Shown: piece after piece, positions 7,169 through 14,783 of the stretch | Numbering within the stretch: position 1 is the stretch's first letter | How the letters are laid out: the number at the start of each line of letters is the position of its first letter | Assembly: GCA_035703895.1 (NCBI GenBank) | Contig: DASSXJ010000068.1 | Coordinates: 1-43,633, forward strand | Direction: 5' to 3' | DNA length: 43,633 nucleotides | Source: a bacterium | GTDB lineage: Bacteria > Sysuimicrobiota > Sysuimicrobiia > Sysuimicrobiales > Segetimicrobiaceae | Translations under genes and position numbers: made by a program | Notes under the pieces: generated by a model | Database searches by the model: none | What the model saw: the letters and a program-made list of their open reading frames with translations, nothing else | What the model was told of the DNA's origin: nothing

Positions 7169-7963
7169 TTGGGCAGCATCTCCCGCACGTGGGAATTGAT
7201 AAAGGAGAGCTTTCGGGTTTTGGTCGGAGACTCGAAGCTGATCGTCTTTCCCATCCTCAGCATCCTCGCGCTCGTCCTGATCGACGGCTGGGGCCTCTTG
7301 ACGTTCGGCAAACAACTGAGAGGGCCGGGGCGGGGAATCCCGGCCGACCTCCAATTCCTGGTCTTCCTGTTCTATTGGGTCAACTATTTCATCGTGCTCT
7401 TCTTCAACAGCGCTCTCATGGCGTGCGCGTATCTCAGGATCTCGGGCGAGGATCCGAGTCTGGGCGCGGGGCTGCGGGCGGCCTGGGTGAACGTCGAGCG
7501 GATCCTCCTCTGGTCGTTCGTCGCGGCCACCGTCGGCTTTGTCCTGCAGCTCCTCGAACAGCACAGCGTGCTTCGGCGGTTCGTCGCCTCTCTCCTCGAG
7601 CTCGCGTGGTCCCTCGGCACGTTCTTCATCATCCCCGTGCTCATCCTCGAGGACTGGGATGTCTTCGGCTCGCTCAAGCGGTCGGCCGAGCTGTTCCGCG
7701 GCCAGTGGGGTAATGAAGTCGCGGGCAACTTCAGTTTCGGCGTGCTGTACTTCCTATTGTCGCTCCCGGCGATCGTGGTGGGGAGCGCCTGCATCAAGCT
7801 GGCGCCGATCCTCTGCGCGCTGGTGGTCGTCGGGTATTTCTTGCTCCTCTACGTCATCATGACCGCCGTGCAGGGCATCTTCGTCGTGGCGCTCTACCGC
7901 TACGCGACTGGGAAAAGCGACGGGGGATTCGACGCCACACTCTTGAAGGACGCCTTCTCCTGA
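7169..7963 (+). CDS. Polytopic membrane protein, DUF6159-like
   Basis: From a TTG at 7169, 264 residues. I chose this start because GAAAGGAG lies 7 nt upstream and the conserved part begins right there (GSISRTWELIKESFRVL). The upstream in-frame extension is Arg-rich and unlike the rest. About six hydrophobic segments follow: LIVFPILSILALVLI, FLVFLFYWVNYFIVLFF, a pair around LLWSFVAATVGFVL, TFFIIPVLIL, and two near the C-terminus. Motifs such as the amphipathic AWVNVERILLW and FFIIPVLILEDWDVFGSLKRS match a widespread family of unknown function. The chain carries no obvious catalytic residues. Function unknown; the cell location is the inner membrane. Confidence 0.7.
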   Translation: MGSISRTWELIKESFRVLVGDSKLIVFPILSILALVLIDGWGLLTFGKQLRGPGRGIPADLQFLVFLFYWVNYFIVLFFNSALMACAYLRISGEDPSLGAGLRAAWVNVERILLWSFVAATVGFVLQLLEQHSVLRRFVASLLELAWSLGTFFIIPVLILEDWDVFGSLKRSAELFRGQWGNEVAGNFSFGVLYFLLSLPAIVVGSACIKLAPILCALVVVGYFLLLYVIMTAVQGIFVVALYRYATGKSDGGFDATLLKDAFS

Positions 7964-7994
7964 CGGCGGGAGCGGGCGCCTTCTCCATGAAGCG

Positions 7995-8156
7995 TTATCG
8001 ACGCCAGTTCTCCATGATAATCAGCACGCCGGCGACGAGCGCGATCAGGTTGGTAATCTGGCTGAGGCCGTAGAGGAAAAAGAAGCCCATCGAGCTCAGC
8101 CCGGCGAGGATCAGCCACACTCCGAGCAGGAAAAATCCCCAGTTGGTGACCCGCAT
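7995..8156 (-). CDS. Small two-helix membrane protein
   Basis: A 53-residue protein, MRVTNWGFFLLGVWLILAGL and onward, ending LIALVAGVLIIMENWRR. Two hydrophobic helices (about 6-22 and 28-47) are joined by a short aromatic turn. The ATG at 8156 has GAGGAGGGAG 4 nt upstream, which decides it over the longer frame that begins at 8222 and would overlap the end of the gamma-glutamyltransferase gene. It is codirectional with that gene, about 50 bp downstream of its stop, so the two may share a transcript. I know no function for it. Confidence 0.65.
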   Translation of the reverse strand: MRVTNWGFFLLGVWLILAGLSSMGFFFLYGLSQITNLIALVAGVLIIMENWRR

Positions 8157-8205
8157 CAACTCCCTCCTCTCGAATTCGGCCGCAGCAACCCGAGCGATCC
8201 CTCCC

Positions 8206-9963
8206 CTACCATCCCATCGCATACCCGTTGCGCCGCGGATCGGCGCCGCCCGCTAGCCACCGATCCTCCCGAAACGCAATCCCCTGGCCGCCCCCGACCT
8301 TCATGGACCAGTCCTCCAGGATCTCGAGACGGTACCCTCGCGCGGCGAGCGCCTTTTGGACGGCGGACGAGAAGCGGCCCTCCAAGAGCAGCACCTTGGG
8401 GGGGAGCGGGTCGCCGACATCGTCCTTCCACCGGAACCTGGGCGCCGCGATCGCGTCCTGGATGTTCCGGCCGAAGTCAATGAGGTTGATGATCATCTGC
8501 GCGGTCGTCTGCGGAATCCCGTAGGAACCAGGCGTCCCGATCATGAACGCGAGGCGACCGCCGCGTGCGGCGTGCGCGGGGCCGAGCGGGTCGATCCCGA
8601 AGGAGTGCGTGGGGGCAACAGGCGCTTCCTGGACGCCGAACGCGTGTACCGGGGAGGTGGGCGACTCCCGCCGCTTGCCCGGCGCGATCTCCTTGCGGTC
8701 TCCTGGAATCAGCGTGCACCAGTGATGTCCGTTGTTCATCGCGATGCCGGTGCGGCCGATGACCACCCCGGACCCGTACGACGATCCGAGCGTCTGGGTG
8801 ATATTGACCGCGAGCCCGTCCTCGTCCGCCGCCGCCAGGTGCGTGGTCGAGCGGTCCGGGGTCGGACGGGCGCGCCGGATCCGGCCGGCAGGACGGCGGC
8901 GCGCGCCGTTGCGGCTGGCCCGCCCCGCCCGGCCTCGCTTCCGCCAGGCGTCCACGCGGCGGGTGACCTCGGTTCTGAGCTCGCCGACGCGCTCGTCGCT
9001 CAGCATCCACGCGAGCGGCACGTCGACAAAGTTGGGGTCGGCGACGTTGGATGCCGCGTCCATCCGGGCGAGACGGATCGTCTCCGCGAGCAGCGCGAGA
9101 TAATCCACCCCGAGGTGCTCCATGGCGCTGAGGTCGAACGCCTCGAGGATTCGAAGCGTCTGGAGGACCTGCACCGCGCTGCTGGGTGGTGGACACGTCC
9201 GCAGCTCATACCCGCGGTAGGTCGCGGTGACCGGGGCCTCCCACTTGAGCGTCCCTGGATAGCTGCGGAGGTCCTCTTCCGCGATTAGCCCGCCGTGCTC
9301 GGCCATCCAATCGGCGATCGTGCGGGCGATCCGGCCTTCATACAAGGCCATCCAGCCGTCTTGCGCGATCGTCCGGAGCGTCTCTGCGAGGCCGGGCTGC
9401 CGGAGCGCCTCGCCCACTTGGTAAGGACGGCCGCTGTGAAGATATGTGCGCGCGGCTTCGGGATGCGGAGTGAGCCGGTCGACGGCCTGCAGGTTCCGCT
9501 CGTAGTCGAAGACGGTGGTGGGGATGCCGCCGTCGGCCAGCTCGATCGCCGGTTCGAGGACCTGTGCCAGCGGCAGCCGGCCGAACTCGCCGTGCAGCCG
9601 GGCCCATCCCGCGACGTTACCGGGCACCATCGGGGCCATTGGGCCGAGGTCCTGGGTCTCGGTCGTAAAGATCTCCGGGCGAGCGCTGTGCGGGCTGCGC
9701 CCCAAGAAATTGAGGATCCGCGTCTCACCGCTCGGATGGGTCACCACGGCGATGCCGATCCCGCCCAGCCCCGAGAAATAGGGCTCGGCAACCGTGACGG
9801 CCACGGCTGTGGCCACGACCGCGTCGACGGCGTTCCCTCCGGCGGCGAACATCCGGACCCCGGCCTGCGTGGCCAGCGGGTTGGCCGAGGCGACCATGCC
9901 TCGGCGGCCCAGCGCGACGGGCCGGACGCCGAACTCAGACGCGCCTCCTGCGTACGCCACCAT
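8206..9963 (-). CDS. ggt: Gamma-glutamyltransferase (Ntn hydrolase)
   Basis: 585 residues of the gamma-glutamyltransferase family, which cleaves gamma-glutamyl bonds (glutathione and related compounds) after autoproteolysis into two subunits. Visible marks: MVASANPLATQAG, GGNAVDAVVA and GLGGIG in the large subunit, then STTH at 372-375, where T373 is the expected N-terminal nucleophile, followed by LAAADEDGLAVNITQTLGSS. PGKRRESPTSP and FMIGTPGSYGIPQT are the usual small-subunit loops. The ATG at 9963 follows GGAGGTGC closely. There is no clear signal peptide, so it may be cytosolic or an acylase-like member. Odd: the 30 residues just before the nucleophile (340-371) are a low-complexity Arg/Ala/Gly stretch in place of the usual linker. 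Confidence 0.88.
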   Translation of the reverse strand: MVAYAGGASEFGVRPVALGRRGMVASANPLATQAGVRMFAAGGNAVDAVVATAVAVTVAEPYFSGLGGIGIAVVTHPSGETRILNFLGRSPHSARPEIFTTETQDLGPMAPMVPGNVAGWARLHGEFGRLPLAQVLEPAIELADGGIPTTVFDYERNLQAVDRLTPHPEAARTYLHSGRPYQVGEALRQPGLAETLRTIAQDGWMALYEGRIARTIADWMAEHGGLIAEEDLRSYPGTLKWEAPVTATYRGYELRTCPPPSSAVQVLQTLRILEAFDLSAMEHLGVDYLALLAETIRLARMDAASNVADPNFVDVPLAWMLSDERVGELRTEVTRRVDAWRKRGRAGRASRNGARRRPAGRIRRARPTPDRSTTHLAAADEDGLAVNITQTLGSSYGSGVVIGRTGIAMNNGHHWCTLIPGDRKEIAPGKRRESPTSPVHAFGVQEAPVAPTHSFGIDPLGPAHAARGGRLAFMIGTPGSYGIPQTTAQMIINLIDFGRNIQDAIAAPRFRWKDDVGDPLPPKVLLLEGRFSSAVQKALAARGYRLEILEDWSMKVGGGQGIAFREDRWLAGGADPRRNGYAMGW

Positions 9964-10128
9964 GCACCTCCATGAATTGTAGAAACGTCACGCAGATGGA
10001 CACATCGCCGCGCGGGATGGGTGTGTTGCGCGGAGCCTGCTCGACGTTGCGGGCTTCTACGCGTCGCGCTCGATTCCTCCGGCCTCATGCGGTCCCGCGT
10101 CGAAACGCGCCACGAGGCAAGCGGGGGC

Positions 10129-10169
10129 CAGTGTCGAAAATTGACACTGCGCGCCTTTCAGGCGATAAT
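10129..10169 (+). promoter_or_regulatory. Sigma-70-type promoter with overlapping palindrome
   Basis: TTGACA (10141-10146), 17-nt spacer and GATAAT (10164-10169) form a near-consensus housekeeping promoter. Its -35 lies inside a perfect inverted repeat, CAGTGTC-GAAAATT-GACACTG (10129-10149), a plausible repressor operator. The predicted start near 10176 gives a leader of about 70 nt before the lipid-kinase gene. Confidence 0.7.
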
Positions 10170-10246
10170 AAAGCGGTTAACATGCTGGATCATCCGAGCA
10201 TACTCGTCCTATTTTTCGAGTGCGCGCACCCCAGAGGAGTCACGAC

Positions 10247-11200
10247 ATGCCAGCAACGCTAATCGTGGCGAACCTTCGAGCGGGGGGCGGCCGCGCACGC
10301 GATGTCCTCCCCCTGGTCACCAGCACCCTCAGACGCGCCGGCCGGGACTATGAACTGATCATCACCCCCACGGGGGAAGCGACGGCGCCCTTGCTGGCAG
10401 AGTTTCTCTCGGTCGAACGGCCGGGGTTCGATCAGGTGGCGGTCATCGGCGGAGACGGAACCCTCAACGGTGCGGTCAACGGCATTTTGACGAGCGGCTC
10501 GAACCTGCCGCTCGGCATCATCCCGTGCGGCACTGGAAACGAGATCGTCCGGTCGTTGGGGATCCCCAAGGATCCCGAGAAAGCCGTCGGCATCATCCTC
10601 CGCGGCCAAGTCTGCCCTGTCGACGTCGGGAGGGTGAACAACCGGTACTTTCTCCACATCTTCGGCCTGGGCTACGACGTCCAGGTCGTGAAGATGGTCA
10701 ATACCCTTCGGGCCAGGTACCGCCTCGCCCGCAATCGCTCGGTCTACTACCTGGCGTCCCTCCTCTTGCTCTCGTCCGGGTTCGATCCGTTCCCGGTCCG
10801 GGTCCAGGTGGGTGAGCGCACCTTCAGCGGCCGCGCGATCATGATCGTCGCTGCCAACGGCAGGATGTACGGAGAGCGGCTGCTGGCGCTCCCGGCACCG
10901 AGTCTCTCGGACGGCCTGCTCGACCTCTACCTGCTCCAGGAGCTTCGCACCCGATCGTTTCGCAAGACGGCCCGCCTCCTCCGGCACCTGCCGGTGCCCG
11001 AGCTGAGCGTCCACCGGTGTTCGGCGGTGAAGATCCAGCTCGACCAGCGCCGGGAGGCGCAGGTGGACGGCAGCCTGCTCGGACCCGCCCAAACGTTCGA
11101 TCTCTCGCTGCTGCCGCGCCGGATCTCGGTGATGCACCCTGCGCCGCCCGCGCTTGTCGGCGCGCCGCGCCGCGCGGAGACCGGATCGGAGCGCCGCTAG
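10247..11200 (+). CDS. Diacylglycerol/lipid kinase family protein
   Basis: 317 residues of the DagK/YegS family of soluble lipid kinases, which phosphorylate diacylglycerol or a similar lipid with ATP. The signature FDQVAVIGGDGTLNGAVNG is present near residue 65-82, followed by PLGIIPCGTGNE and a second domain with FGLGYDVQVV. The ATG at 10247 is preceded by AGAGGAG at good spacing; the in-frame ATG at 10220 has none. It is the first gene of a unit with a glycosyltransferase (ATG 4 bp after its stop) and an MFS protein, so the lipid substrate is probably diacylglycerol shared with the glycosyltransferase. Membrane surface, cytoplasmic side. Confidence 0.85.
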   Translation: MPATLIVANLRAGGGRARDVLPLVTSTLRRAGRDYELIITPTGEATAPLLAEFLSVERPGFDQVAVIGGDGTLNGAVNGILTSGSNLPLGIIPCGTGNEIVRSLGIPKDPEKAVGIILRGQVCPVDVGRVNNRYFLHIFGLGYDVQVVKMVNTLRARYRLARNRSVYYLASLLLLSSGFDPFPVRVQVGERTFSGRAIMIVAANGRMYGERLLALPAPSLSDGLLDLYLLQELRTRSFRKTARLLRHLPVPELSVHRCSAVKIQLDQRREAQVDGSLLGPAQTFDLSLLPRRISVMHPAPPALVGAPRRAETGSERR

Positions 11201-11204
11201 GCGC

Positions 11205-12377
11205 ATGTTCCTTTCGATCCTCTCCTGCAACTACGGCGGCGGCCACCGCCGGGTCGGCGAAGCGATCGCGGAAGAGTGGAAAGCCCGCACCGGGGGCCGG
11301 GTGGACATCGCCGACTACTTCGCGCGGTTCGTGCATCCCGTGTTTGACGCGGTGACCAAGTTCTCATACATTCAGAGCGTCCGGCGGGCGCCCGTCATGT
11401 ACGGCATGTTCTACCGGGCGACCGGGGAGATCAAACCGGACTCAGTGGTCCAGCGGGCGATCAACCGAATGGGGCTGGAGCGATTGGACCACTATCTCCA
11501 GACGGAGCGCCCGGATGTGGTATGCTGCGTCCACTGCACGCCGGCGGGCACGATGTCGGACCTGAAGATCGCCGGGCGCACCACCGTCCCCTGCGCGACA
11601 GTCATCACGGACTACGTCACGCACAGTCAGTGGATCCATCCCTGCGTGGACCGGTACTGCGTGCCGGCGGCGTCCGTCCGTGACGGCCTCATCTCCCGCG
11701 GGATCCCCGCGGAGCGGATCACCGACACGGGCCTCCCGATCGAGCGGAAATTCCTCCGGCCGCTCAACCGTGAGGTCCTCCTCGAGCGGTTTGGCCTCGT
11801 GCCCGGCCGCCCGGTCGTCTTGGTGATGGCCGGAGCGTACGCGATGCTGGGAGGGGTGGGGGACGTCGTTCGCGTGCTCGCCCGGTTCCCGAGACCGTTG
11901 CAGGCGCTTGTGGTCTGCGGCCACGACCGGCGGATGACCGAGCAGGTCCGGGCGCGGACGGCCAATGCGCCGCACCCATTCAGGACCTTCGAGTACGTGG
12001 ACAATGTCGAGGAGCTGATGGCGGTGAGCGATCTGCTCATCACCAAGGCCGGGGCGGTCACCGTGACCGAGGCGCTCGTACGGCAGCTTCCGATGCTGAT
12101 CTACCGGCCGATCCCCGGCCAGGAAGAAGGCAACACAGAGTACCTCCTCGAACACGGCGCGGCGCTTGCGCCCAAGACGCCGGAGATGCTCCGCGAGATG
12201 CTCGAGATGCTCCTCGCCGATCCCGCCCGCCTCGAGGCGATGCGGCGGGCCACCGCATCGCTGGCCCGGCCGGAGGCGACCGAACAGGTGGTCGCCCGGC
12301 TGGCCGCCCTGGCCACTACGGTCGATGCTGAACGTACGTTTCAAAGGACGCTCGCGACCTCCAACCCCCGGATTTGA
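11205..12377 (+). CDS. MGDG-synthase-type glycosyltransferase (GT28, UgtP/YpfP-like)
   Basis: 390 residues. The N-terminal domain opens with ILSCNYGGGHRRVGEAIAEEW, the GGGH motif of monogalactosyl/diglucosyl-diacylglycerol synthases, and continues with the ADYF...FSYIQ region. The C-terminal GT28 part has VLVMAGAYAM, the VDNVEELMAVSDLLITKAG donor site and PIPGQEEGNTEYLLEHGAA, where the E/N residues bind the nucleotide sugar. Enzymes of this family move sugar from UDP-hexose onto diacylglycerol at the inner face of the membrane. The start ATG lies 4 bp after the lipid-kinase stop. Downstream, the MFS gene overlaps it by 4 bp (TTGA). The sugar and the number of residues added are not visible from sequence. 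Confidence 0.85.
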   Translation: MFLSILSCNYGGGHRRVGEAIAEEWKARTGGRVDIADYFARFVHPVFDAVTKFSYIQSVRRAPVMYGMFYRATGEIKPDSVVQRAINRMGLERLDHYLQTERPDVVCCVHCTPAGTMSDLKIAGRTTVPCATVITDYVTHSQWIHPCVDRYCVPAASVRDGLISRGIPAERITDTGLPIERKFLRPLNREVLLERFGLVPGRPVVLVMAGAYAMLGGVGDVVRVLARFPRPLQALVVCGHDRRMTEQVRARTANAPHPFRTFEYVDNVEELMAVSDLLITKAGAVTVTEALVRQLPMLIYRPIPGQEEGNTEYLLEHGAALAPKTPEMLREMLEMLLADPARLEAMRRATASLARPEATEQVVARLAALATTVDAERTFQRTLATSNPRI

Positions 12378-13534
12378 AATCTCCGAGCGAGACCACGCTC
12401 CTCGCGACCACGGTCGGCCTGGTCGAGTTTGTGCACGGCGCTCTCCTCTTTGTCCTGCTGCCGACCCTGGTCGCCGAGCGCTTGGGATGGCCGATGGGCA
12501 CGACCGGGGCCGCGGTCGCGACCTATTTCTTCGCTGAGGTGGCGGCGAAGCTTGTCTCCGGATGGCTGGTCGATCGGATCGGCGCACGCCGGATGCTGCT
12601 GTGGGGGTTCTTGGTCTACGTCCTCGCGTTCGCCGCGCTCGTCGTGTCGAAGACGACCTGGGAGACGTTCCTCGCGCTCGCGGTGATGGGCGCCGGAGCC
12701 TCGCCGCTGTGGCCCGCAGCGCTGACCCGCCTGACGCGCAGCGCCGGTCCGCAGGTTGGCGGAGCGCTGGGACATGTCTTCTCGACGTGGTTCTTCGGCG
12801 CGGGGCTCGGGATCGGCCTCGCAACACTGCTGAGCCGGACTAACCATCCCGTTTCGCTGAGCGTGTTTCTGCTCCCGCTCATTGGAGCGGCGTTGCTCGG
12901 CCTCCTCGTGCCGAAGGACCCCGACAATCCCTCGCCGGCGATGAGCGGCCCGCCGATCGGCAGGCTGCTCCGCATCGTGATGAGCTCCCTCGTGAAGCTC
13001 GCCACCAGTATCGTCCCGCAGATCATTGCGGTGGGCGTACTCATCCCGGTGGTGGTTCCCTATCTCGAGAACGTGCGCGGGCTCGACGAGCGCGAGCTGC
13101 TTGTGCTCATGGTCCTCGGCATGGGCGCCGGCCTGCTGCTGCTGGCCCCGGCGGGGCGGTGGGGCGACCGGCTGGGACGGCGGCGAACGTACGCGCTGGC
13201 CTTGGGGGCCGTAGCGTTGCTGCTCATGGCCGTGCCCCTCTGTCGCACGCTGTGGCTGCTGATCTTGGACTTTATCGGGATAGGCGTGGGCTACGCCTTC
13301 GTGCTCCCGGCGTGGAACAGCATCCTCCTACACCTCCTCCCCGAAGATGTCAGAGGCGCCGGGCTCGGGATCCTGATGACGGTCGAGGGGATGGGCGGCG
13401 TGATCGGCCCGCTCCTCGGTGGGCTCCTCTGGCAGTGGGCGAATCCCTCCACGCCGTTCTACCTCAGCGGTGGCCTGCTGCTGTCGGCGTCCTTCGCCGC
13501 GTCGCAGTGGGGAGCGGACGTGGGGCCCGGCTAG
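12374..13534 (+). CDS. MFS transporter, possible glycolipid flippase
   Basis: 386 residues, about 12 hydrophobic segments, with the MFS loop motif at WLVDRIGARRMLLWG (loop 2-3) and its repeat in RWGDRLGRRRTYALALG (loop 8-9). The TTG start overlaps the stop of the glycosyltransferase, so the genes are coupled. In Staphylococcus the diglucosyl-diacylglycerol synthase gene ypfP is followed by ltaA, an MFS protein that flips the glycolipid; the same order here makes a lipid flippase a reasonable inference. The charged, substrate-binding residues of LtaA cannot be aligned by eye, so a drug or sugar exporter remains possible. Confidence 0.8.
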   Translation: MKSPSETTLLATTVGLVEFVHGALLFVLLPTLVAERLGWPMGTTGAAVATYFFAEVAAKLVSGWLVDRIGARRMLLWGFLVYVLAFAALVVSKTTWETFLALAVMGAGASPLWPAALTRLTRSAGPQVGGALGHVFSTWFFGAGLGIGLATLLSRTNHPVSLSVFLLPLIGAALLGLLVPKDPDNPSPAMSGPPIGRLLRIVMSSLVKLATSIVPQIIAVGVLIPVVVPYLENVRGLDERELLVLMVLGMGAGLLLLAPAGRWGDRLGRRRTYALALGAVALLLMAVPLCRTLWLLILDFIGIGVGYAFVLPAWNSILLHLLPEDVRGAGLGILMTVEGMGGVIGPLLGGLLWQWANPSTPFYLSGGLLLSASFAASQWGADVGPG

Positions 13535-13580
13535 GACAGCAAAGGGCGACCGCCCCCGCGCTCGCGTCTGATGCCTTCCC

Positions 13581-14072
13581 CTATCGAGGCGGATACTCGG
13601 CTTCGGGAGGGACCCGTTCCCGCGGAATCTCGATGAGCTCCAGGATCACGCCGAGCGACGCCTCGGTATCGAAGTACGCAAACCCGCCGTCGCCGAACCG
13701 GCCATATCCGCGGCCGCTCTGGAGCACCGAGAATCCCTGGCGCTCCGCCTCCGCCACCCCCTGATCGAGGGAAGGCACGATGATTCCAAGGTGGTGCAGT
13801 CCTTCCCCCTTGCGATCCAGGTGCTCGACGTAGATGTTGCGATCCGACAGCGGCTGAATGATCTCCACCATCAATGGCCCCATCTGGGCCAGCGCGAGCC
13901 GCATGCGATAGTCCTGCGCCCTGCCGCGGTAGGTCATGTCACGGACGAGCGGGGGGCCGTACGTGTACATTTTCCACGGTCCGACGCCAAGCATCTCCCA
14001 ATACCGCCGCACGGCGGCATCCAAATCGCGGACGACCAGGGCGATCTGGTTGACCTGCGTAAGGGGCCGCAC
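13581..14072 (-). CDS. VOC family protein (glyoxalase/dioxygenase superfamily)
   Basis: 163 residues with two beta-alpha-beta-beta-beta modules: NQIALVVRDLDAAVRRYWEM at the start and GLHHLGIIVPSLDQGV in the middle. Candidate metal ligands are H in GLHHLG, E in LMVEIIQP and E in VILELIEIP. The overall pattern (VGPW, then MGPLMVEIIQPL) resembles methylmalonyl-CoA epimerase-like members. The GTG start follows GGAAGGAGG. It is the last gene of a minus-strand run with an unknown protein, a binding protein and an amidohydrolase, which suggests breakdown of a small aromatic or carboxylic compound; the substrate is not visible. Confidence 0.8.
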   Translation of the reverse strand: MRPLTQVNQIALVVRDLDAAVRRYWEMLGVGPWKMYTYGPPLVRDMTYRGRAQDYRMRLALAQMGPLMVEIIQPLSDRNIYVEHLDRKGEGLHHLGIIVPSLDQGVAEAERQGFSVLQSGRGYGRFGDGGFAYFDTEASLGVILELIEIPRERVPPEAEYPPR

Positions 14073-14114
14073 GGGCTCAGGCCTCCTTCCGTGACACCTG
14101 CGATGGCAAGCGGG

Positions 14115-14741
14115 TTAGTCCGGCACCTCGAGTGCGATGGCCGTGATACGCTCGAGCATGTCATCGCCCCAGACGTACCGGCCCAGCCGGTGCTGCTTGG
14201 CGGACGGCTCGGCCACGAAATCGGGGTCGACGTCCTTGCCCGAGTACGTGCGGCATCGGAAGAAGATGGAGTGATCCGGCACGAGGTAGCGGGGATCGCC
14301 TCCGATTGAGACCAGCACCGGGACGTAAGACCCCATCCGGTACTCGTGCGTATGCCGGGCCGCTTCGATGATCGGGAACGGCAACGTGAACCGGCTGCGA
14401 AGGAGTCGCGCAACCCGGCCGCCCACGAGCTTCCTAGGATTGTCCATAAACTCCGTAGACCCCCAGTCGGACAGCCAGACGAGGCACGGATCCACAAGCC
14501 GGCCATCCAGCAGCCTGGCCCGGCAGGGCACCAGGCCGCGGTCGTCGTGCGCGCGATACCGCGCGACATTGAGCGCTTGGAGCATCGCCGAGACCGCGAC
14601 GGCGCTCAGCCCCGGAATGCGGAGGCCATACTGCGCCCTGAGCGCGTCGAACGCGGCCCGTTCCGCCTCCTCGAGCAACCGGCGCCGCAGGACCTGCGCA
14701 CGCCGGAACTCCCTGACCGACCTCGGACGTCCTCTGCCCAC
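14115..14741 (-). CDS. Unrecognised protein
   Basis: 208 residues from a GTG. The N-terminal 40 residues are a charged helix (RRAQVLRRRLLEEAERAAF), followed by a mixed alpha/beta part with several aromatic and acidic stretches (VWLSDWGSTEFMDNP, YLVPDHSIFFRCRTY, YVWGDDMLERI). No signal peptide and no membrane helix. Codon use and a clean third-position GC pattern support it as a gene, as does its tight packing: 42 bp after the binding-protein stop and 42 bp before the VOC start. I do not recognise the family. Confidence 0.6.
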   Translation of the reverse strand: MGRGRPRSVREFRRAQVLRRRLLEEAERAAFDALRAQYGLRIPGLSAVAVSAMLQALNVARYRAHDDRGLVPCRARLLDGRLVDPCLVWLSDWGSTEFMDNPRKLVGGRVARLLRSRFTLPFPIIEAARHTHEYRMGSYVPVLVSIGGDPRYLVPDHSIFFRCRTYSGKDVDPDFVAEPSAKQHRLGRYVWGDDMLERITAIALEVPD

Positions 14742-14783
14742 GGCGCCTCGGACCTCAGCCTCCTGCTCAGATCGGGCGATTCG

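Noticed and set aside
10132-10137. TGTCGA near the lipid-kinase promoter as a third ECF42 site
   Set aside because: No CG[A/T]C at 17 nt; the site is part of the palindrome around a normal TTGACA/GATAAT promoter.
9972-10262. 96-residue plus-strand frame between the glutamyltransferase and the lipid kinase
   Set aside because: It lacks a ribosome site, and its sequence spans the clear promoter and operator of the next unit.
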